The position numbers and the translations under genes are program-made. DNA of 64,000 nt from Sipunculus nudus (Eukaryota > Annelida > Sipuncula > Golfingiida > Sipunculidae). This document shows positions 43,888 through 57,229 of the stretch, piece after piece. The stretch's first letter is position 1. Every line of letters begins with the position of its first letter. The DNA is taken from positions 50,449,297-50,513,296 of the forward strand of contig CM049321.1 in the NCBI GenBank assembly GCA_026874595.1, in the 5' to 3' direction. The notes under the pieces are model-generated. The model searched no databases and had not been told where the DNA came from. It worked only from the letters and a program-made list of their open reading frames with translations.

Positions 43888-44041
43888 CCCTCTCTCTCTC
43901 TCTCTCGCTCTCGCTCTCAGTCACTTCCCCTTTTATTTCTTCTTTTTTCTATGTTTCTCTCCCGTTCTGTCTCTCTCCCTGATCCCCTCTTTAATTTTAC
44001 TTTTGCTTCCATTCCTCTTTTTTCTCTGTCTGTCTATCTGA

Positions 44042-44082
<41 letters not shown>
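43888..44082. repeat. (TC)n and (CTGT)n block in copy B
   Basis: Pyrimidine-rich, with TC runs at both ends and seven CTGT units near 44,040-44,067. Equivalent to 15,400-15,610. Confidence 0.9.
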
Positions 44083-44083
<1 letters not shown>

Positions 44084-45477
44084 GGTAATTTTCCTTTAAT
44101 ATGAGCTAATAAATTAATCACATATTCCTGCGTTTATTCAATTTCCCCAAAGGCTTTGGCTTCGGGAGGGTTGGACTCAAGCACCTAAACTAGGCACTAG
44201 GAGGTGACCTGTACCAATTCAACTAAAAAAGAAAGGACACGAATGGAAGCAAGGGACAAATGTAAATGCATCATCCGTTTAACTGCTCACGTCATGAACA
44301 TACTATAAGAGAGGGTGTATTTCCATTCGGCATTGGCCCATCGGTCTAATAGATCGGATCAATATAATAAATACAATTCTCTTGTGTATTTGTGTGTGTG
44401 ATTTTGTGACAATTCGAATGTTAAGACTGTATAAAAACGGAGAGGGCAACGTTGGTCATAATTATTAATTATTTCTGGTATTTAATTGAGCAACCTCTCG
44501 TTTATAATATATATCTGCAAACAAAAGGCGGTTGACGCTCTACTGTAAAGAAGATAACATTATAATGTAATCAACTTTATATTGTATTTATCTTAATTAG
44601 CCTTTCAGCCACGAAATCCATCAACAAATTGCTATTAAAGTAATGAATTCTCTCAAATAATGAAGTAATGAAAAGTGTCTATCGTGGAGTAATTAACCAT
44701 GTATTAAGTTAAAATGATAGGGTGCTTTTTCCGTCCTCTGGCATCAAATGTCAAGCAAATTCTAAATTATAATATAACATTATCAATATTTTTTAATCCT
44801 CGATAGTAAATTTTCCCTGAAGGTGATTATTTCTCCACAATTTCACTCGTATGTTAAACTTTACGCCAGCAGCGCTTTAGAAAACAAACACTGTGTGAAT
44901 CCAATAATGCAAATGAGGTCTTAGCAAGTTCTTTTCCAAGACAAGATACAATAAATATTAACAGTTTCCTGATTTGCCACTTGCAGCAGTTTTTATTATT
45001 ATTATTATTATATTAAACTAGGCCTACAGGCCTAATGCAAATCTTTGCAATGGGATACACATCAGGAATATTGCTTCCATGCTGGACCGTTACTTTTCAA
45101 GTACATGTTTGACATGTATATGTACAATGCAAGCACTGAACATTTTGAACCAAAGTGCATATACCAATTACACTAACGTGACTGCTTAAATATTTGCATA
45201 GGCGTACACAACACAAAAATGAATATAGATTGCACAACCAACATGTGTAAGAGAAAGCCATTTAAGATGTAAGAACATAAACAATTTCAGGCTTCAATCC
45301 ACTCTCTGGCTATGTGCACAAATGCATGAAACAACAAGATGCAGGTAGTTGAAAGCGACTATGTGTATCCGCTGAAATCAGAGTAGTACAGGTGAGGTGA
45401 GGCATCGATTGAGTGGTAAGGGGAAATAGAGTGAGATAGATGTCTGCCATGTAAACATGATTATAAATTGCACCAAC

Positions 45478-45900
45478 AGTGGCCAATCCTGCAAATCACT
45501 GCTGAAAAAAAGGGCATTAATTTATACTTCAAAAAGGAAAGGTAAGTGGCGCCAACTGTCTGATTTACGAGAAAAATTTCCAAGATGTATGAAAATACCA
45601 AATTTCCGACCAATACCTTGACCCACTCCTGAGATATATAGGCAATTTTCACCCAAACCACATTTGCGAATGTACGCCACAGGAAAACGATTGCAGATGA
45701 TGCCACCAGTCTTGAGTACAAGAGGATGGAATCCAAGGTCAATTGATATGCATAATTTACTGCAAATCACTCCTGAGAAAAGGGCATTTATTTATTTTTT
45801 ACAAAAACAAAGGTAAATGGCATCACCTGTCTGGTTTACGGTCAAACGTTCCGAGATGGATGAACATGCCAAGTTTCAGAAATTTGAAATTGTAAGGTCC
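45478..45900 (+). repeat. Two-unit diverged tandem repeat
   Basis: ACTGCAAATCACTCCTGAGA (45,757) recurs as CTGCAAATCACTGCTGAAA (45,489). Both are followed by AAAAGGGCAT-TA-TTTAT, AAAGGTAA-TGGC, a CTGTCTG-TTTACG part and a CCAAGATG or CCGAGATG part. The period is about 275 bp. No host exon seen. Confidence 0.65.
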
Positions 45901-46170
45901 CTACTTGAAATAACTTTAAATTAAACAGACTTGCACTGACTTGTTTAAAATAGTACAATAAACTTACCATGAAAACACCTCATCAAGCTGTTATAGTAGT
46001 CAGACTGCAGCAGATAGGCTTCTTTCAATCCTTGCACGGTACCATAGTTATTTATAAAGCTGACAGAATCTTGGCTAGTGACCAACATCCAGGCACTGGC
46101 AAATCTTGGCAATCTGCCAATGGTAAACCATCTGTACACAAAAGTGGTCCCTACTTGATATAACTAAACA
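45896..46170 (+). repeat. Direct repeats around a 230-bp segment
   Basis: GGTCCCTACTTGAAATAACT (45,896) and GGTCCCTACTTGATATAACT (46,147) bracket a segment with open frames on both strands (64 codons each) and no recognised domain. It may be a further tandem unit or an insertion with long direct repeats. Confidence 0.4.
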
Positions 46171-46479
46171 CAAAATGCTTTTCAGCTGACTTTGTATAAA
46201 AAAAAAGAAATTATGAATATATAAAACATATTACAAATGCATACTGAATGCAAAATTATAATAAAGATACATCTCACTGATGGCAAATACTTGAATTATA
46301 AGTTGTTGAGTATGGATATCAATTATTTATAATCCATGTACAGCCGTCTTACATAGCCACAGAGAGATAATCATTGCCTGTTATGATGACAAATTTAAAT
46401 CATAAATCTAAAATTTTTAAAAGCTTTTAAAAAACATGCTTGTCAATATTAACCATAGATAACCTGAAACTTGAATGTC

Positions 46480-47430
46480 TAGTGGCATGGTGTAATAGAT
46501 GCTGATAAACTGGTGCCAGGCTAGATGAAACTGCTTCACACAGCTAACATATATGGTAAAATGAATCAATTCAATCTCCATAATTCAGCCAGAAAACATT
46601 TATGTGAAACCATTTAAGAACAATTATTATACGAATTATTCTGGGGATTACGCTTGTAAAATGTTAAACAAATTGGCTTTAGTGGCATCAGATGAAAAAC
46701 GTTTTGCAGGTTTAAAACTCAGACAGGAAGATACAGCAAACTGGCTAAGTTCAGCTTCCAGTAACTCAGCCAAAAATTATTGAGCCAAAACCATTTGAAC
46801 AAACTTGAAATATCAACATCTGAGGATAATTAATGTATGAGATTTAAGAATTTGGCCCAATGGCTTTGAGAAGAGCTTTGTAGCCACTGAGCTAAAACGG
46901 ACTGCTATGGCTTATGACTAAATTCAGCCTCCCATAACTCAGCCAAAACTCTCAGAACAGGGACCATTTGAACAAACTTCAGAAAGCACTACCCTAGGAT
47001 CACTACCCTAGTGCGATATTAAACAAATTGGCCTTATGGTTTCAGAGAATAGTTTTTTTTTGTAGCCCTCAGTATGGTACAGGCACTGATGACCCCCTTA
47101 CAAGAAATGCCGACACAGGTGGCACCAACAATACCTTTATTTCAGATAATACTCATGTGACAAGCATTGGCATAAAATTTGGTGATGATGGCTCCAGCCG
47201 TTTCTGAGATTTAAATTTTAGTATGCTTTTTGGACTGATGATTAAGTTCAACTTCCTGTAACTCGGCCAAAAATCACCAAAACTGGAACAATTCGAACAA
47301 ACTTGAGAGAGATTTTTTCTGGAATTATGTCTATGAAATATTGGACAATTTGGCTGGACAGTTTTGGGGTATAAGATTTTTAACGTACGGACGACTGGGG
47401 ACGGCAAACAAACGACGCTGCTCCATCGAA
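46480..47430 (+). repeat. Degenerate tandem array, units about 165-310 bp
   Basis: A motif of the form TTCA-CTCCATAACTCAGCCAAAA, then CCATTTGAACAAACTT and AAACAAATTGGCTTTA, recurs starting near 46,568, 46,760, 46,925 and 47,238. The last unit runs into TTTTTAACGTACGGACGACT and a GGACGGCAAACAAACGACG end. No coding capacity. The structure looks like a dispersed tandem repeat typical of bivalve intergenic DNA (family knowledge from memory). Confidence 0.65.
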
Positions 47431-50400
47431 TAAGCTCACAGGTTCGCTAAAAGAACAGTGAATTACCCGTGCGCAAATATAGCTAAAACATTTGCTTGTT
47501 CTGTTTTTTCTGAATCATGTATTTCCTTGTTCCCTAATGGGTGTGCTTACATGCAAAAAAATTAAATGAACACCTAATATTAACTTATTGTCTAAATTGG
47601 CTTTAACAAATTAATAAGACTCAAGCAGTGATAGTTATTTCACATATTCTTCATGGAACTTCCGTTTAATTATTGTATAATTTCTTTACAGATGTATGAA
47701 TATTTTTTCTGCAATAATAGTAACCCACCTAGTGACAAGTTAGAGATTTTCCTATTTGTGATACAATGAGCTCACACTACAATCAGTTTCCAATTCCATA
47801 TAGGAAAAATCACACTGACAACTGTTTTTCTAAATAAAAAAAAAATTATTAACTGAATCATTGTAAAATATTCAAAGGCGTTATCAGAAAAAGATTTGCA
47901 TTTCTTGCACATACACATATATTTTGTATATATTTGTGAGTCATGGTAATTAACGGCAATTTCCAATGGTATGAAATTCTATCATCATTGTCACCATCAT
48001 ACTTTCTTTTGACTTGTTTAATATCAAAACAAATACCTGAAAAATGCCACTGTCAGACACATATCCAACATGGAGCATATTACAGATTAAAAAACATTGT
48101 AAATAACACATTCAAAGGTGCCTGTCGAGTGAGATCAGAATAGTTAATTCAATTTATTGATTGTGAGTGCCAAATAAACATTTTTTTCTATTCAACATTT
48201 GAAAAAATTTATAAAATACCACCTGGTGCTTTAAAGAAATGTGTCAGACCAAAATGATTAGCCTAAAATATATTTAATGACCCATACAATGAAGAAAAAT
48301 GAAATACGCAAAAGAAAATTAATAGATGGCATATGTCGATTTGTTAGGTGATGTCGTAACATTTTAAAAAAAAAACCTTGCCTAATAAAGGGATATAAGA
48401 GCAGAGACCACACTTATTTTGTAAATCAGGGGTGTGTAGTTTTTACCTTTTTATAGTCGGCCTTTCTTCCATAAAATTTCATATAATCAGGAGCCAAAAT
48501 GATAATGACAAAATCTGGTTGGTAAATATGTAGAAACACACCATAATAGATTTTTATTTTTTAAAATCATTTGTTTCTTTCAAGGAATGTCCGGGCGGTC
48601 GGATCTCAAAATCAGTAAATTTCTGCTGGTAATAAAAATAAAAATGTTTAATGCACCTGGGGTAAAATTTATGGGTTAAGAAAAAAACCCGAGACGCTTG
48701 TGTCTCATAAAGATGTTACAGGTGATTTAGAAATGCAGATAAGTCGTTAGCAGTCGCGCGAGATAGTTCATATTGCTCTTATCAATCAAAGAAAGTCTCC
48801 TTTGCGGACATTTTTGCAGACATGAAATTGTATAAAACTTTTCAAGGGTTTGCTTATTCCTTTCAGTAATCTCTACGGATGCATTAAAATGATTTTAACA
48901 GTCCCAACACATGCCCTTCCACCTAGACGTTTCTACAGAGCTAAAAGCAAACGGTCGTCTGTGTAAGAAGTCGTTTTGTCTGTAGTAGATGAATGTACCA
49001 ATGCCATTTGGGTCCTGTTTGTCTTCCAAGGCAGCCGCAAAGCAAAAGAAGCATTTATTGATGCTTTCACGTAAAAAAAGGAAGCTTCAGTGTTAACAAT
49101 AAATCAAATGATAGGACTTATTCCATGATGAAGCAAGCTTGAAGGCATTTTAAAGAAGAAAACTGTATGCAATCTTGCTTAACAAACCCTATCATATGTT
49201 TTAATGTCTTATACGCCATGATATATTTGATATGTGCGCGATATCAGTAAACATTTACTCCAATATATGACCCTTACGTGTGTCTGCTTGTCGCTCTGGC
49301 TAGCTATGTGTCTTTCTGCCGCATGTGCCTTTATCGCTGTGTATATTGCTCTAAGCTAGTTGTTAATGTTGAAATGTTTTACTTAGATGGAATACATGTT
49401 TATATACAGGAATAATTTCTTAGTGCAAACATTTTATTTGAAAATCGTGTAATTTATGATAAGTGCATGCATTCGTACAAAATAAATATCAAAATGTTTA
49501 TAGAATTGCGAAATCATGTTCAAAAATTATTATTGAATTTGGAAATTAAAGATGAGATGAACTATGCAACTGATATTTGTATAAGAGCTCCGAGGGATAG
49601 CCTTCAGTCTATAAAGGTCAGATAGGTGATTGCGCCACTTTAAGATAGACAAGATGAGTGTCATAACGAGTGTATCATCACATGTACACATGACATGTCT
49701 TGTATTCAAAAAATGGCATTTTTTTATATGTGAATTAATATTTAAAATATTCAAATTAGAATTGAGAACTAGAATTGACCACAAGTCTGGCCATAAGAAA
49801 TGACAATATATGGTAGTAGTGTACACATGCACGATGAACAAGCTAAGATGTCTTATTATCAAATAACATATTATAAACAAAGATTCACATACACCAAGCC
49901 AAACCCCAACCATTAAAAATATCTATTTACTTTCATTTATACCCCAAAACCCATGAGGAAGTGTGATTAAGTCAGCTCTCAACTTCCCATGGGTAATCCT
50001 GAATCTGCACTCAACTAGTACCTCAGAAACGTCCAAGTTAAAAATGACACATGCCTATATTATGTAACGGTTTAAAAAATATACTAATATACAAACTAAC
50101 ACTTATATATGCACACAAAAGTTCATATTTTAAAATTTATTTATTTAACTTAATTGGTTGAAGAGTTTGTATCCGAGGTTCCATGGGACGCTGATAAAAC
50201 AGTGATGGTATAATGATTTAGATTTCAAACAAAACTAGCGGCTGATATACCGTCAATATTTAATGTAATGGAAAAAAAAATAATTGACATTTTAATATAA
50301 ACACCAAGCAATGTAACACTTTTTTCCCTTTTATCATTTTTTTGTCAGGTAGAAAGACAGATTCAAAGAAGTGTAATTGTTGATAGAGTAATGTTGATGG

Positions 50401-50810
50401 CGTAATCTTGATGGCGTTAGACTACTGATTGCAGTGTACTGAGTTCACGTCCACTTCAGATCGTCTTCCTCTCTAATTTTATACCACAGAGCAAAAGTCT
50501 TTACCACAAGGTTTACTGGTGAATGGTTTCTGGTCATAGTCAGCTAGCAAAATTTGGAGCAAACTAGAAATCTTTTTTTTTTAAAGCCTATGTATATCCG
50601 CCCACGTTCTGTCAACAGTTCACCGTGTTCTTGAATTAAGGCCGTGGAAGGATTACAAGTTGGTAGTTTTTGATACACCTGAGTTTTTGTATCATTTATT
50701 ATTTTTTTTATTCTTCTAGGGTAAACAAATAAGCCACTGTGTTACTCGGAGAACATAGGTCACAGTGATCGACTTTCAAGAGTCCAAGTAGATTTTTACG
50801 GACCTTCCTG
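47430..50810. other. No recognised feature
   Basis: AT-rich. A 127-codon frame on the minus strand (49,913-49,530) has hydrophobic stretches but no domain and is probably chance. The 50,405-50,460 part resembles a tRNA-like SINE head weakly. Nothing else is supported. Confidence 0.4.
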
Positions 50811-50814
50811 GTCC

Positions 50815-51410
50815 TAATGGAGGACCGACCTTTTGTAGTTAGGTTTTTGTACTAATCTCATTGAAGCACAAAGCATTCAAAATTAAAGGAGTTAAATAGT
50901 GGCTTTATGGTAATAGGTAACTGAATGAAAGGGATTGAAAGCACCTCCTCAGTCAATATTTGTGGAGTTTAATATATTTTGAATGAGAAATAAAGAGAAA
51001 GCCAACGGCTGTTCTTATTTAGATTACCATGTTGGTTACTGTCCTGAGTCCGTGAAAGGAAACATGATTGTCTATGTGGAAATACCCTCATCTAAAAATC
51101 CGATCAAAAATAGATGGGTAATAAACAAACCAACTGAAATAAAGAGACAATTACTTACATTTAGCAAGAAATCTTTGTTGATTAGGGTTTGGCTGACTAT
51201 ATATCACGTTTATTGATAAGAGATGGAATAAGGTTTCAGAGTGATAAAGTACGGACGAGCAACATCGAAGACTATAATACGTAGTCCTGTCACCATGTCA
51301 TACGTAATTGGTTGTAATATAATGTGAAAAATGTAAGCATAAATGAAAGAATAGGAAGTGAGCACATTTTCATATTTAAGTGTCAAATTGACTTTTCTGA
51401 GTATTTTGTT
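50815..51410 (+). repeat. Dispersed repeat R3, copy 1
   Basis: Strongly similar to 62,375-63,190: GGAGGACCGACCTTTTGT, AGTGGCTTTATGGT, CTCAGTCAATATTTGTGGAG, GTCCTGAGTCC-TGAAAGGAA and AAACAAACCAACTGA are shared in order, and later CGTAATTGGTTGTAAT-like sequence. A frame of 77 codons is open here but its reading is not conserved in the other copies. Confidence 0.75.
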
Positions 51411-51844
51411 AGCCAACGGATGTTTTCATCATTTAAAAAAAATCATTATACCTTATTGAGCAATTAATCGAGTGTAACCCGAGCTCAAAGATGTATAGGT
51501 AAAGACAAATCAAAATGAGATACACTATACTGATGATAGACCTCTTCATAGTCATTATAGGTATGAGACAATGCTTCATGTTGGTGTTGCTTATCTTTGA
51601 CTGGTTATTTACTCAGCTATTAAGTGGACAGCGCCAGAAAACAGTACTGGAATCCAGTGGACATCTGCATAGCGGATCACATAAAACCAGGTCTACTTGT
51701 GGGGAGAAGTTGAGGCTCCATGCTCCTCATGGAGTGAAGAAGATGGCATTTGTAGTTTGAATGAGTTACATAAATGTGAAAAACAATCTCCTCTGAAATG
51801 AGTGTAAAGATGAGCAGTTAAATTGCAAACAAAATCAGATAAAT

Positions 51845-52440
51845 ATTATATGAAACCATGTTGGTTACTCTTCTGAGTAACCATGAAAGGAAGCATGATT
51901 GTTTATATGCTAATACACTTCATCTGAAAATCCGATCAAAGATAGATAGATTAAAAACCAAACCAACTGATATAAAAAAGAAAATTACTTACATTCAGAA
52001 AGAAAAAACTTTGTCGATAAGGGCTTGGCTGGCTATATGTTACTGTTTTTCCATAAGATATCTAAAAAAAAAAATCATGAATTCTTAAACAAAAATTCTT
52101 CGAGCCCAACTGGACTTAATGGGAAATAGGTATCCATGATGACTGAGAATTTGTTGACAGAAAAAGGGTATGACATTTGAAATGATCAATCCAATCATAT
52201 GACACAAACCTTCAAGAGACAAGTCAATCCTCTAAGCCCAGGTACAAACTGTTATCACCAAATATCAAGGGATTTCTTTTATATCGTCAAACACTGAATA
52301 ATGGTCCGGATCTATGGAATGGTTGCGTTTTTGCTTGGTAGAGCCAGGGATTTTATTACAAATAGGAGAGCGTAGCAACAAGGACGAAGAACGTTTAAAA
52401 AAATCTTTTCTACTGGAGACGTCAATCCATGTTCATGTAA
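51845..52440 (+). repeat. Dispersed repeat R3, copy 2 (partial)
   Basis: Matches the middle of copies 1 and 3 (AACCATGTTGGTTACT, GAAAGGAAGCATGATTGTTT, CATCTGAAAATCCGATCAAA, ACCAAACCAACTGATATAAA). The later part (52,310-52,440) resembles 62,996-63,100. Same orientation as copy 1, about 880 bp downstream of the matching point. Confidence 0.65.
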
Positions 52441-54055
52441 CGGAACAAGCCCTTCAAATATAGCATATCAGATTACAGTGAAAAAAAATAAGGCAAAATA
52501 AGGACTAAAGAAGAAAAACTAAAGCAATACAAAACTTTCAGCCAGTCCCATGGAAGCCTGTTGAAAGGGAATATATTTACTAGAGATGATTGCCCTTTTT
52601 ATGGAAAATGTTTAGCTGTATAGGAGAACATACGACATGGTAAAGGTTTTATGATACAGTCATCTACTTTGGAAAGGTCGCCTTCAGTGACTGCAAATGT
52701 TTTATGATATTTCAGCGACCTTCAAGGGGCATTTTAAGATGCGAACGTTTTTTTTTAGGCATTCCTGCTGGGCATACCGTCCACACATTTGTATTTTGTT
52801 TTTAAATATTCGAAACAAATAATCAGTTATCACATATTAAATGAAAATTGCGAATGGGTGAAAGAATGACAGTTATTACAATCAACTTATCTGTCATTAG
52901 ATTGGGATGAATGATTGTTTTATCTCCGTTTTCTTTCTAATCTCATGAGAGATCATGAATAAAATCCCCGGAGAAGATATTTATGTATACATCCTTTTAA
53001 TTTAATTCAAGTAATACAACTTGACAATAACTTTCCTGCTTTGGACATTATTTTTCTACAAAACCTTTCCCTGCATCAGGAATAGTAATCCTTACTATTG
53101 CGGCCAAAGTGTGAGCATGGCGCCCTGCGACCAATCCCTATCGAACCTGTCCTGTTTTCCGACCGACTTGCTATAAATTAAAATTTACTCTTAATTCAAC
53201 AAGAGCTTACCTACTTTCAGTGCCCCCTCATACGGTAGCTTAGGGCTCACACGGGAAGCTTTGTCTTCTCCCAAATTATTATATCACCTTTTTTAAACAT
53301 TATCTGCTATGAATTCCAGACAGCAAATTTTCTATCTGTGAATGCATATTCCTTGGAAGACAGTAAAAACCTGTATATCCCGTGTCTGTCATACATTTAA
53401 CTCCTGTCATCATTTATTTATTCTGTGACGTCACAAAGAGCATAAAATGGCATTATGCCTTCCACTTAATTAAACCCTTGGTGTCCTCACAGACGGAAAG
53501 CATTATGGCCCATTGTTACATTCTTTCAAAGAGTGTCGTTATTTGTAAGCTTCATTTGGTCTGCACCGTCAATCTCTAGCAGAACCTACCGAAGCGACGT
53601 CTGTTGAATAATTGAACAATTGTTCTTTTCGGATTATTTTTGTTGAAACATATCATCACCAACTGGTAAAATTAATTTGGAGTCCTGGACGTCATTGTGA
53701 AATGTGGATAGGGTAAATACGGAAATGTGTAACGTACTGCTTTTATTTACTAAGACTCAAGTAAATATTGATTTTAATCATTGCAATCATCCGTCTGACA
53801 TCGAATGTTATATGGCACGGTGTATTAATTACTGCCACCAATTTTACCAATCCTGTTGTGGTTGGAGTCTTTTGATATTTTTCTCTCTAGTGTAGCTTGC
53901 TGGAAAAAAGTTTTATCTGGTGTGAACAAAAAATTTGTCTGGCTTCTTTAGGCCTTTATCAACACATTAAACCACAGACAGCTGAAGGGGACCGCAAACT
54001 TCTGAACTAAAAAAGATGTGCACAATGGCTATTCCAGTGCTTTCATATACATATC
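52440..54055. other. No recognised feature
   Basis: No domain-bearing frame or tandem structure. Confidence 0.4.
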
Positions 54056-54265
54056 TTTATTCGTACAACGAAGTACAGTACATTATATGCAATGAAAAGA
54101 AATATGAAATAAATGAAAGATATACAGAAAGAAGGAAGGAAAAATGAAAGTTCAGTCCGTACCTATTACAAAATCAGATGATAATAAATCAATTAGCGTT
54201 TTAACCTGATCGGAGGTCAAACGCGAGGTACATATCCCATCTTTGCATTCTATCAATTCTGACAG

Positions 54266-55601
54266 TTAATCTAAGTTAATGGATGTTTTTACCATCATCA
54301 ACTGTTCCTTAAGTATCTGTATATTTTTAATGTCGCGTTGTATCCCATGGATGTGCATCTGACTTTCTAGATATCGTAAGTTACCTACAAGTACACCAAT
54401 TGAGGTATAATGAGCTCTCTTTTTCAGAAGATTTACAAAGTCATTTGCAACAACCTGCATGTTCAGAAATAAATTTATAAAGCGTGAGACGATTATATTT
54501 ATCAGAGCCGGAGAGCCCGCCAATCCATGTACAATATTCTTGTGCGAGTTATATGGTAAGTACCATAGGTGACGCAGAGCCTTATTATATGATGTACTTA
54601 ATCGATCAATTGACTTATGCTTTAATAACCTGGTTTGACAGCCGTAAAAGGAACAACAATAAGAGTGAAATAACCTGTTCTTAACCTTGCTAGACAGACA
54701 TCCGAAATTCGCCGTTAAGGTGTTAAAGCTTGCAATAAATTTTACTCTTTTACCGAAGACGTCATTGTTATCTGACAAGTTCCAAGTTACTGTATTCCCC
54801 AAGTACTGTACAGAATCCTGCCATTCTAGAGCTACACCATTTAAAACGATTTTATCTGATCTAGCTGGATACACCCTGTTAAAAATAACACATTTTGTTT
54901 TCTTTGCGTTATATAACATATCAAATTCTTCAGCAAACGTTTCACATTCTTTAACCATCTGTTGAAACCCCGTCCGATTCGGACATAAGAGCGTAAGATC
55001 GCCCGCATAGCCAACAGCACCAGCAAAATAATTTCCAATATAACATCCTATTCCCTTATTTGGGAGACGTTTTAAAAGCTCGTCCATATAAATATTAAAC
55101 AGAAGGGGGGATAATACACCCCCTTAGCGTACACCATTATTAGCACCATAATGTTCAGATTCAACATCATTCCATTTTGTCTTAATAACAAGTCTCTGTT
55201 AGATATCTGCTAGTATAATGACAGTAGGTGAAACATTGCGTTTCATGAGTAAATACAACAACTTGGGAATATTAATTCTGTCAAAAGCGCGTGACGCATC
55301 AACAAAACAACTGTAAACTGATAGCCTGTTCCATATGTAACGTTCAATATGTAACCTCCTTCAGCACTACTGTGCACATGTTAGTCGAATGCCCCTTCTT
55401 AAAGGCATATTGCAGTGGAGAAGAGCCAAGATTATCTACATTTTTCTGAATAATAAAACTATCAAGTAATTTTCTGAAACAACTTGTCAATGAGATACCC
55501 CTGTAGTTATCGCCACAGGTTAGGTCACCTCTTTGGTCTTTCGGTATAGGTATAATTACGCAAGTATTCATATCCGCTGGGACATGTCCATGTAAAATCA
55601 T
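54266..55601 (-). pseudogene. Reverse transcriptase of the degenerate LINE (YADD changed to YAGD)
   Basis: The frame from 55,601 gives GDNYRGISLTSCFRKLLD and LQYAFKKGHSTNMC. After a break comes CFVDASRAFDRIN (the first catalytic Asp region), then NNGVR, a stop and GGVLSPLLFNIYMDELL. The frame 55,087-54,266 (273 aa) begins inside this and carries GYAGDLTLLCP where other elements have YADD, so the middle catalytic aspartate codon has become glycine (codon at 55,001-55,003). The remaining C-terminal part, with CVIFNR, VQYLGN and RNL-YLESQMHIHG, is uninterrupted. Reverse transcriptase activity would be lost. Confidence 0.85.
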
Positions 55602-55620
55602 AAAATGAAATAAAATTTAT

Positions 55621-55621
<1 letters not shown>

Positions 55622-55683
<62 letters not shown>

Positions 55684-55686
55684 CAA
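55622..55686. repeat. (TA)n microsatellite inside the LINE
   Basis: About 25 TA units preceded by CACACACA, located just upstream of the RT coding part. It interrupts the linker between endonuclease and RT, so it grew after the element had inserted. Confidence 0.95.
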
Positions 55687-56599
55687 ACGGTGTGTTTCAC
55701 TTATGAAATGGTCAGACTGTAGAATCAATCTTACATCGGATTTACCAAATTTTAAATGATGTTCATCCATCCTAACGTCGGATACACCAATGTTGAGAGT
55801 ATCCTTTGGTGATATGTTTTTGATTGCCTGATTAACAATATTATTAAGTTTCTCCGCTTTATCTGGAAGGTTATTATATAAGTGTCTGTATTTTTCCCCG
55901 AAGTGATTTGCAATTCTGTACTAGTAAATTTATTATCAACAGTCCTGGTCTGTGAAGGGCCACCTGACTTCATCTTTTTTACCTCGCTCCATAAGTCTCT
56001 GTCACGACTATTATTTATCATTTCTGCCATACGTTGCTTACGTAGGTTCTTTTTTTTGTCTTTGGCAGTTTCTCAATATTCTGTGATATTCTGCACGGGT
56101 CCTACATCTAATAACAGCCACATGTCCTGTATTTGGGCGACCATTCTGTATCCATAGCCAGTGTCAGAACAAGGATTGTTTTTTAATTGGTTTTAACGTC
56201 TCTGACCAGTATGGTATTCGTTTTCTGTTAAAGCTTGTTTGTTTTCGGTATGGTAGCCAATTGTAACTTGCATATACACAACTTTGAACAATGTCTGCAT
56301 AAAAGTTACCTCTATTTTTTTGTGGGTATGTGATGAACATGTATTGTTGGAGCATGTTATAATATCATTTGAAATATTAATTTTTTTCTAAATTTATATC
56401 GACTGTGTTTTTGTATCCCTGAATCGCATCCTTAGTTGCATTAAACCGTGCTGATCACGTTTAGGGTAAATACCACAATTAATTCTGTATTTATCTACAC
56501 AAATATCACATTTCCTAAGCACCGGATTATGATAAGAGGCATTCGATGGGTCATCTATAATTCCCACATGACAAATTGATTTATAAATATCACCTTAGC

Positions 56600-57150
56600 A
56601 GATGAAGTGATCAAGTGTGGAAGTACCCTCTCCCTCACAGTTCCTGGAAGTCTGATCAGGCAGAGCCTGCGGGCTATTCCAAGCAAAATATAGATTGTTA
56701 TTAGCACAGAAGTGTTTTAAGGACTTTGTATGACTATTATGCCTGCAATAATAATGGGATTTTCATTGTTAATTTCGAGTGCTTACTGAAGCTTATTTAA
56801 GGTGTCAAGAAATTCCTCATTAACATCAGTTTTGGAACGATTATCACACGGTAGTATATGCAAATTAATATAACACTAGAATCGTCTGACAGTCTCAGAG
56901 ATACTGCGAATAATCGATTTCACCCCAAGTTTAGTGGCTGGACACAGGCAGAGAGTGATTGGCGCCATAGTTTGGCCACTCCTCCATGTGGCCTACAATA
57001 GAGTATATCTCAAGAGCTATCAATACCTGTTTGAACTGAGAACATATACTTATCATGTATAGAAGCTAGAAATGATTCTCGTTCCTTAATCAATCATGTC
57101 TCCTGTAAAAATATTAAATCTGCGCGATGTGCATCGATAAGTGTTTTGAT
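56600..57150 (-). pseudogene. Endonuclease part of ORF2 of the degenerate LINE
   Basis: Fragments across several frames on the minus strand include DAHRADLIFLQET (about 57,120), a CRPHGGVAKLWR part (about 56,985) and VIYLHILPCDNR (about 56,850), all in the order of an AP-type endonuclease. Stops and frameshifts are frequent. No single frame exceeds 100 codons. Confidence 0.65.
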
Positions 57151-57229
57151 TTAATACCTTTTCATATCGTTTACTATACCCGTTGGGCTATATGATATAA
57201 TTTTCAAGTTTTTCAGATTGTTTGTTGGC

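Larger units (their letters stand above)
41440..45430 (+). repeat. 4-kb interspersed repeat copy B (uninterrupted)
   Basis: Homologue of copy A (13,200-16,425 plus 22,142-22,735), collinear from CACCAAGGAGTACTC (41,461) to GAGTGGTAAGGGGAAATAGA (45,412). It runs straight through the LINE target site at about 44,846 and so preserves the pre-insertion state. It has more of the 115-130-bp internal units, a (TC)n block (43,888-44,082), the coding-like remnant (43,550-43,715) and (ATT)n at 44,996. The two copies differ by frequent substitutions and indels. I could not see terminal repeats or a target duplication for the 4-kb element itself. Confidence 0.8.

Noticed and set aside
49530-49913. 127-codon minus-strand frame as a membrane protein
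   Set aside because: Hydrophobic runs are expected by chance in AT-rich DNA; no motif, no conserved neighbour and no repeat copy supports it.
50400-50465. Possible tRNA-like SINE head
   Set aside because: GGCGTTAGACT and GAGTTCACGTCC are suggestive but too diverged, with no recognisable SINE body downstream.
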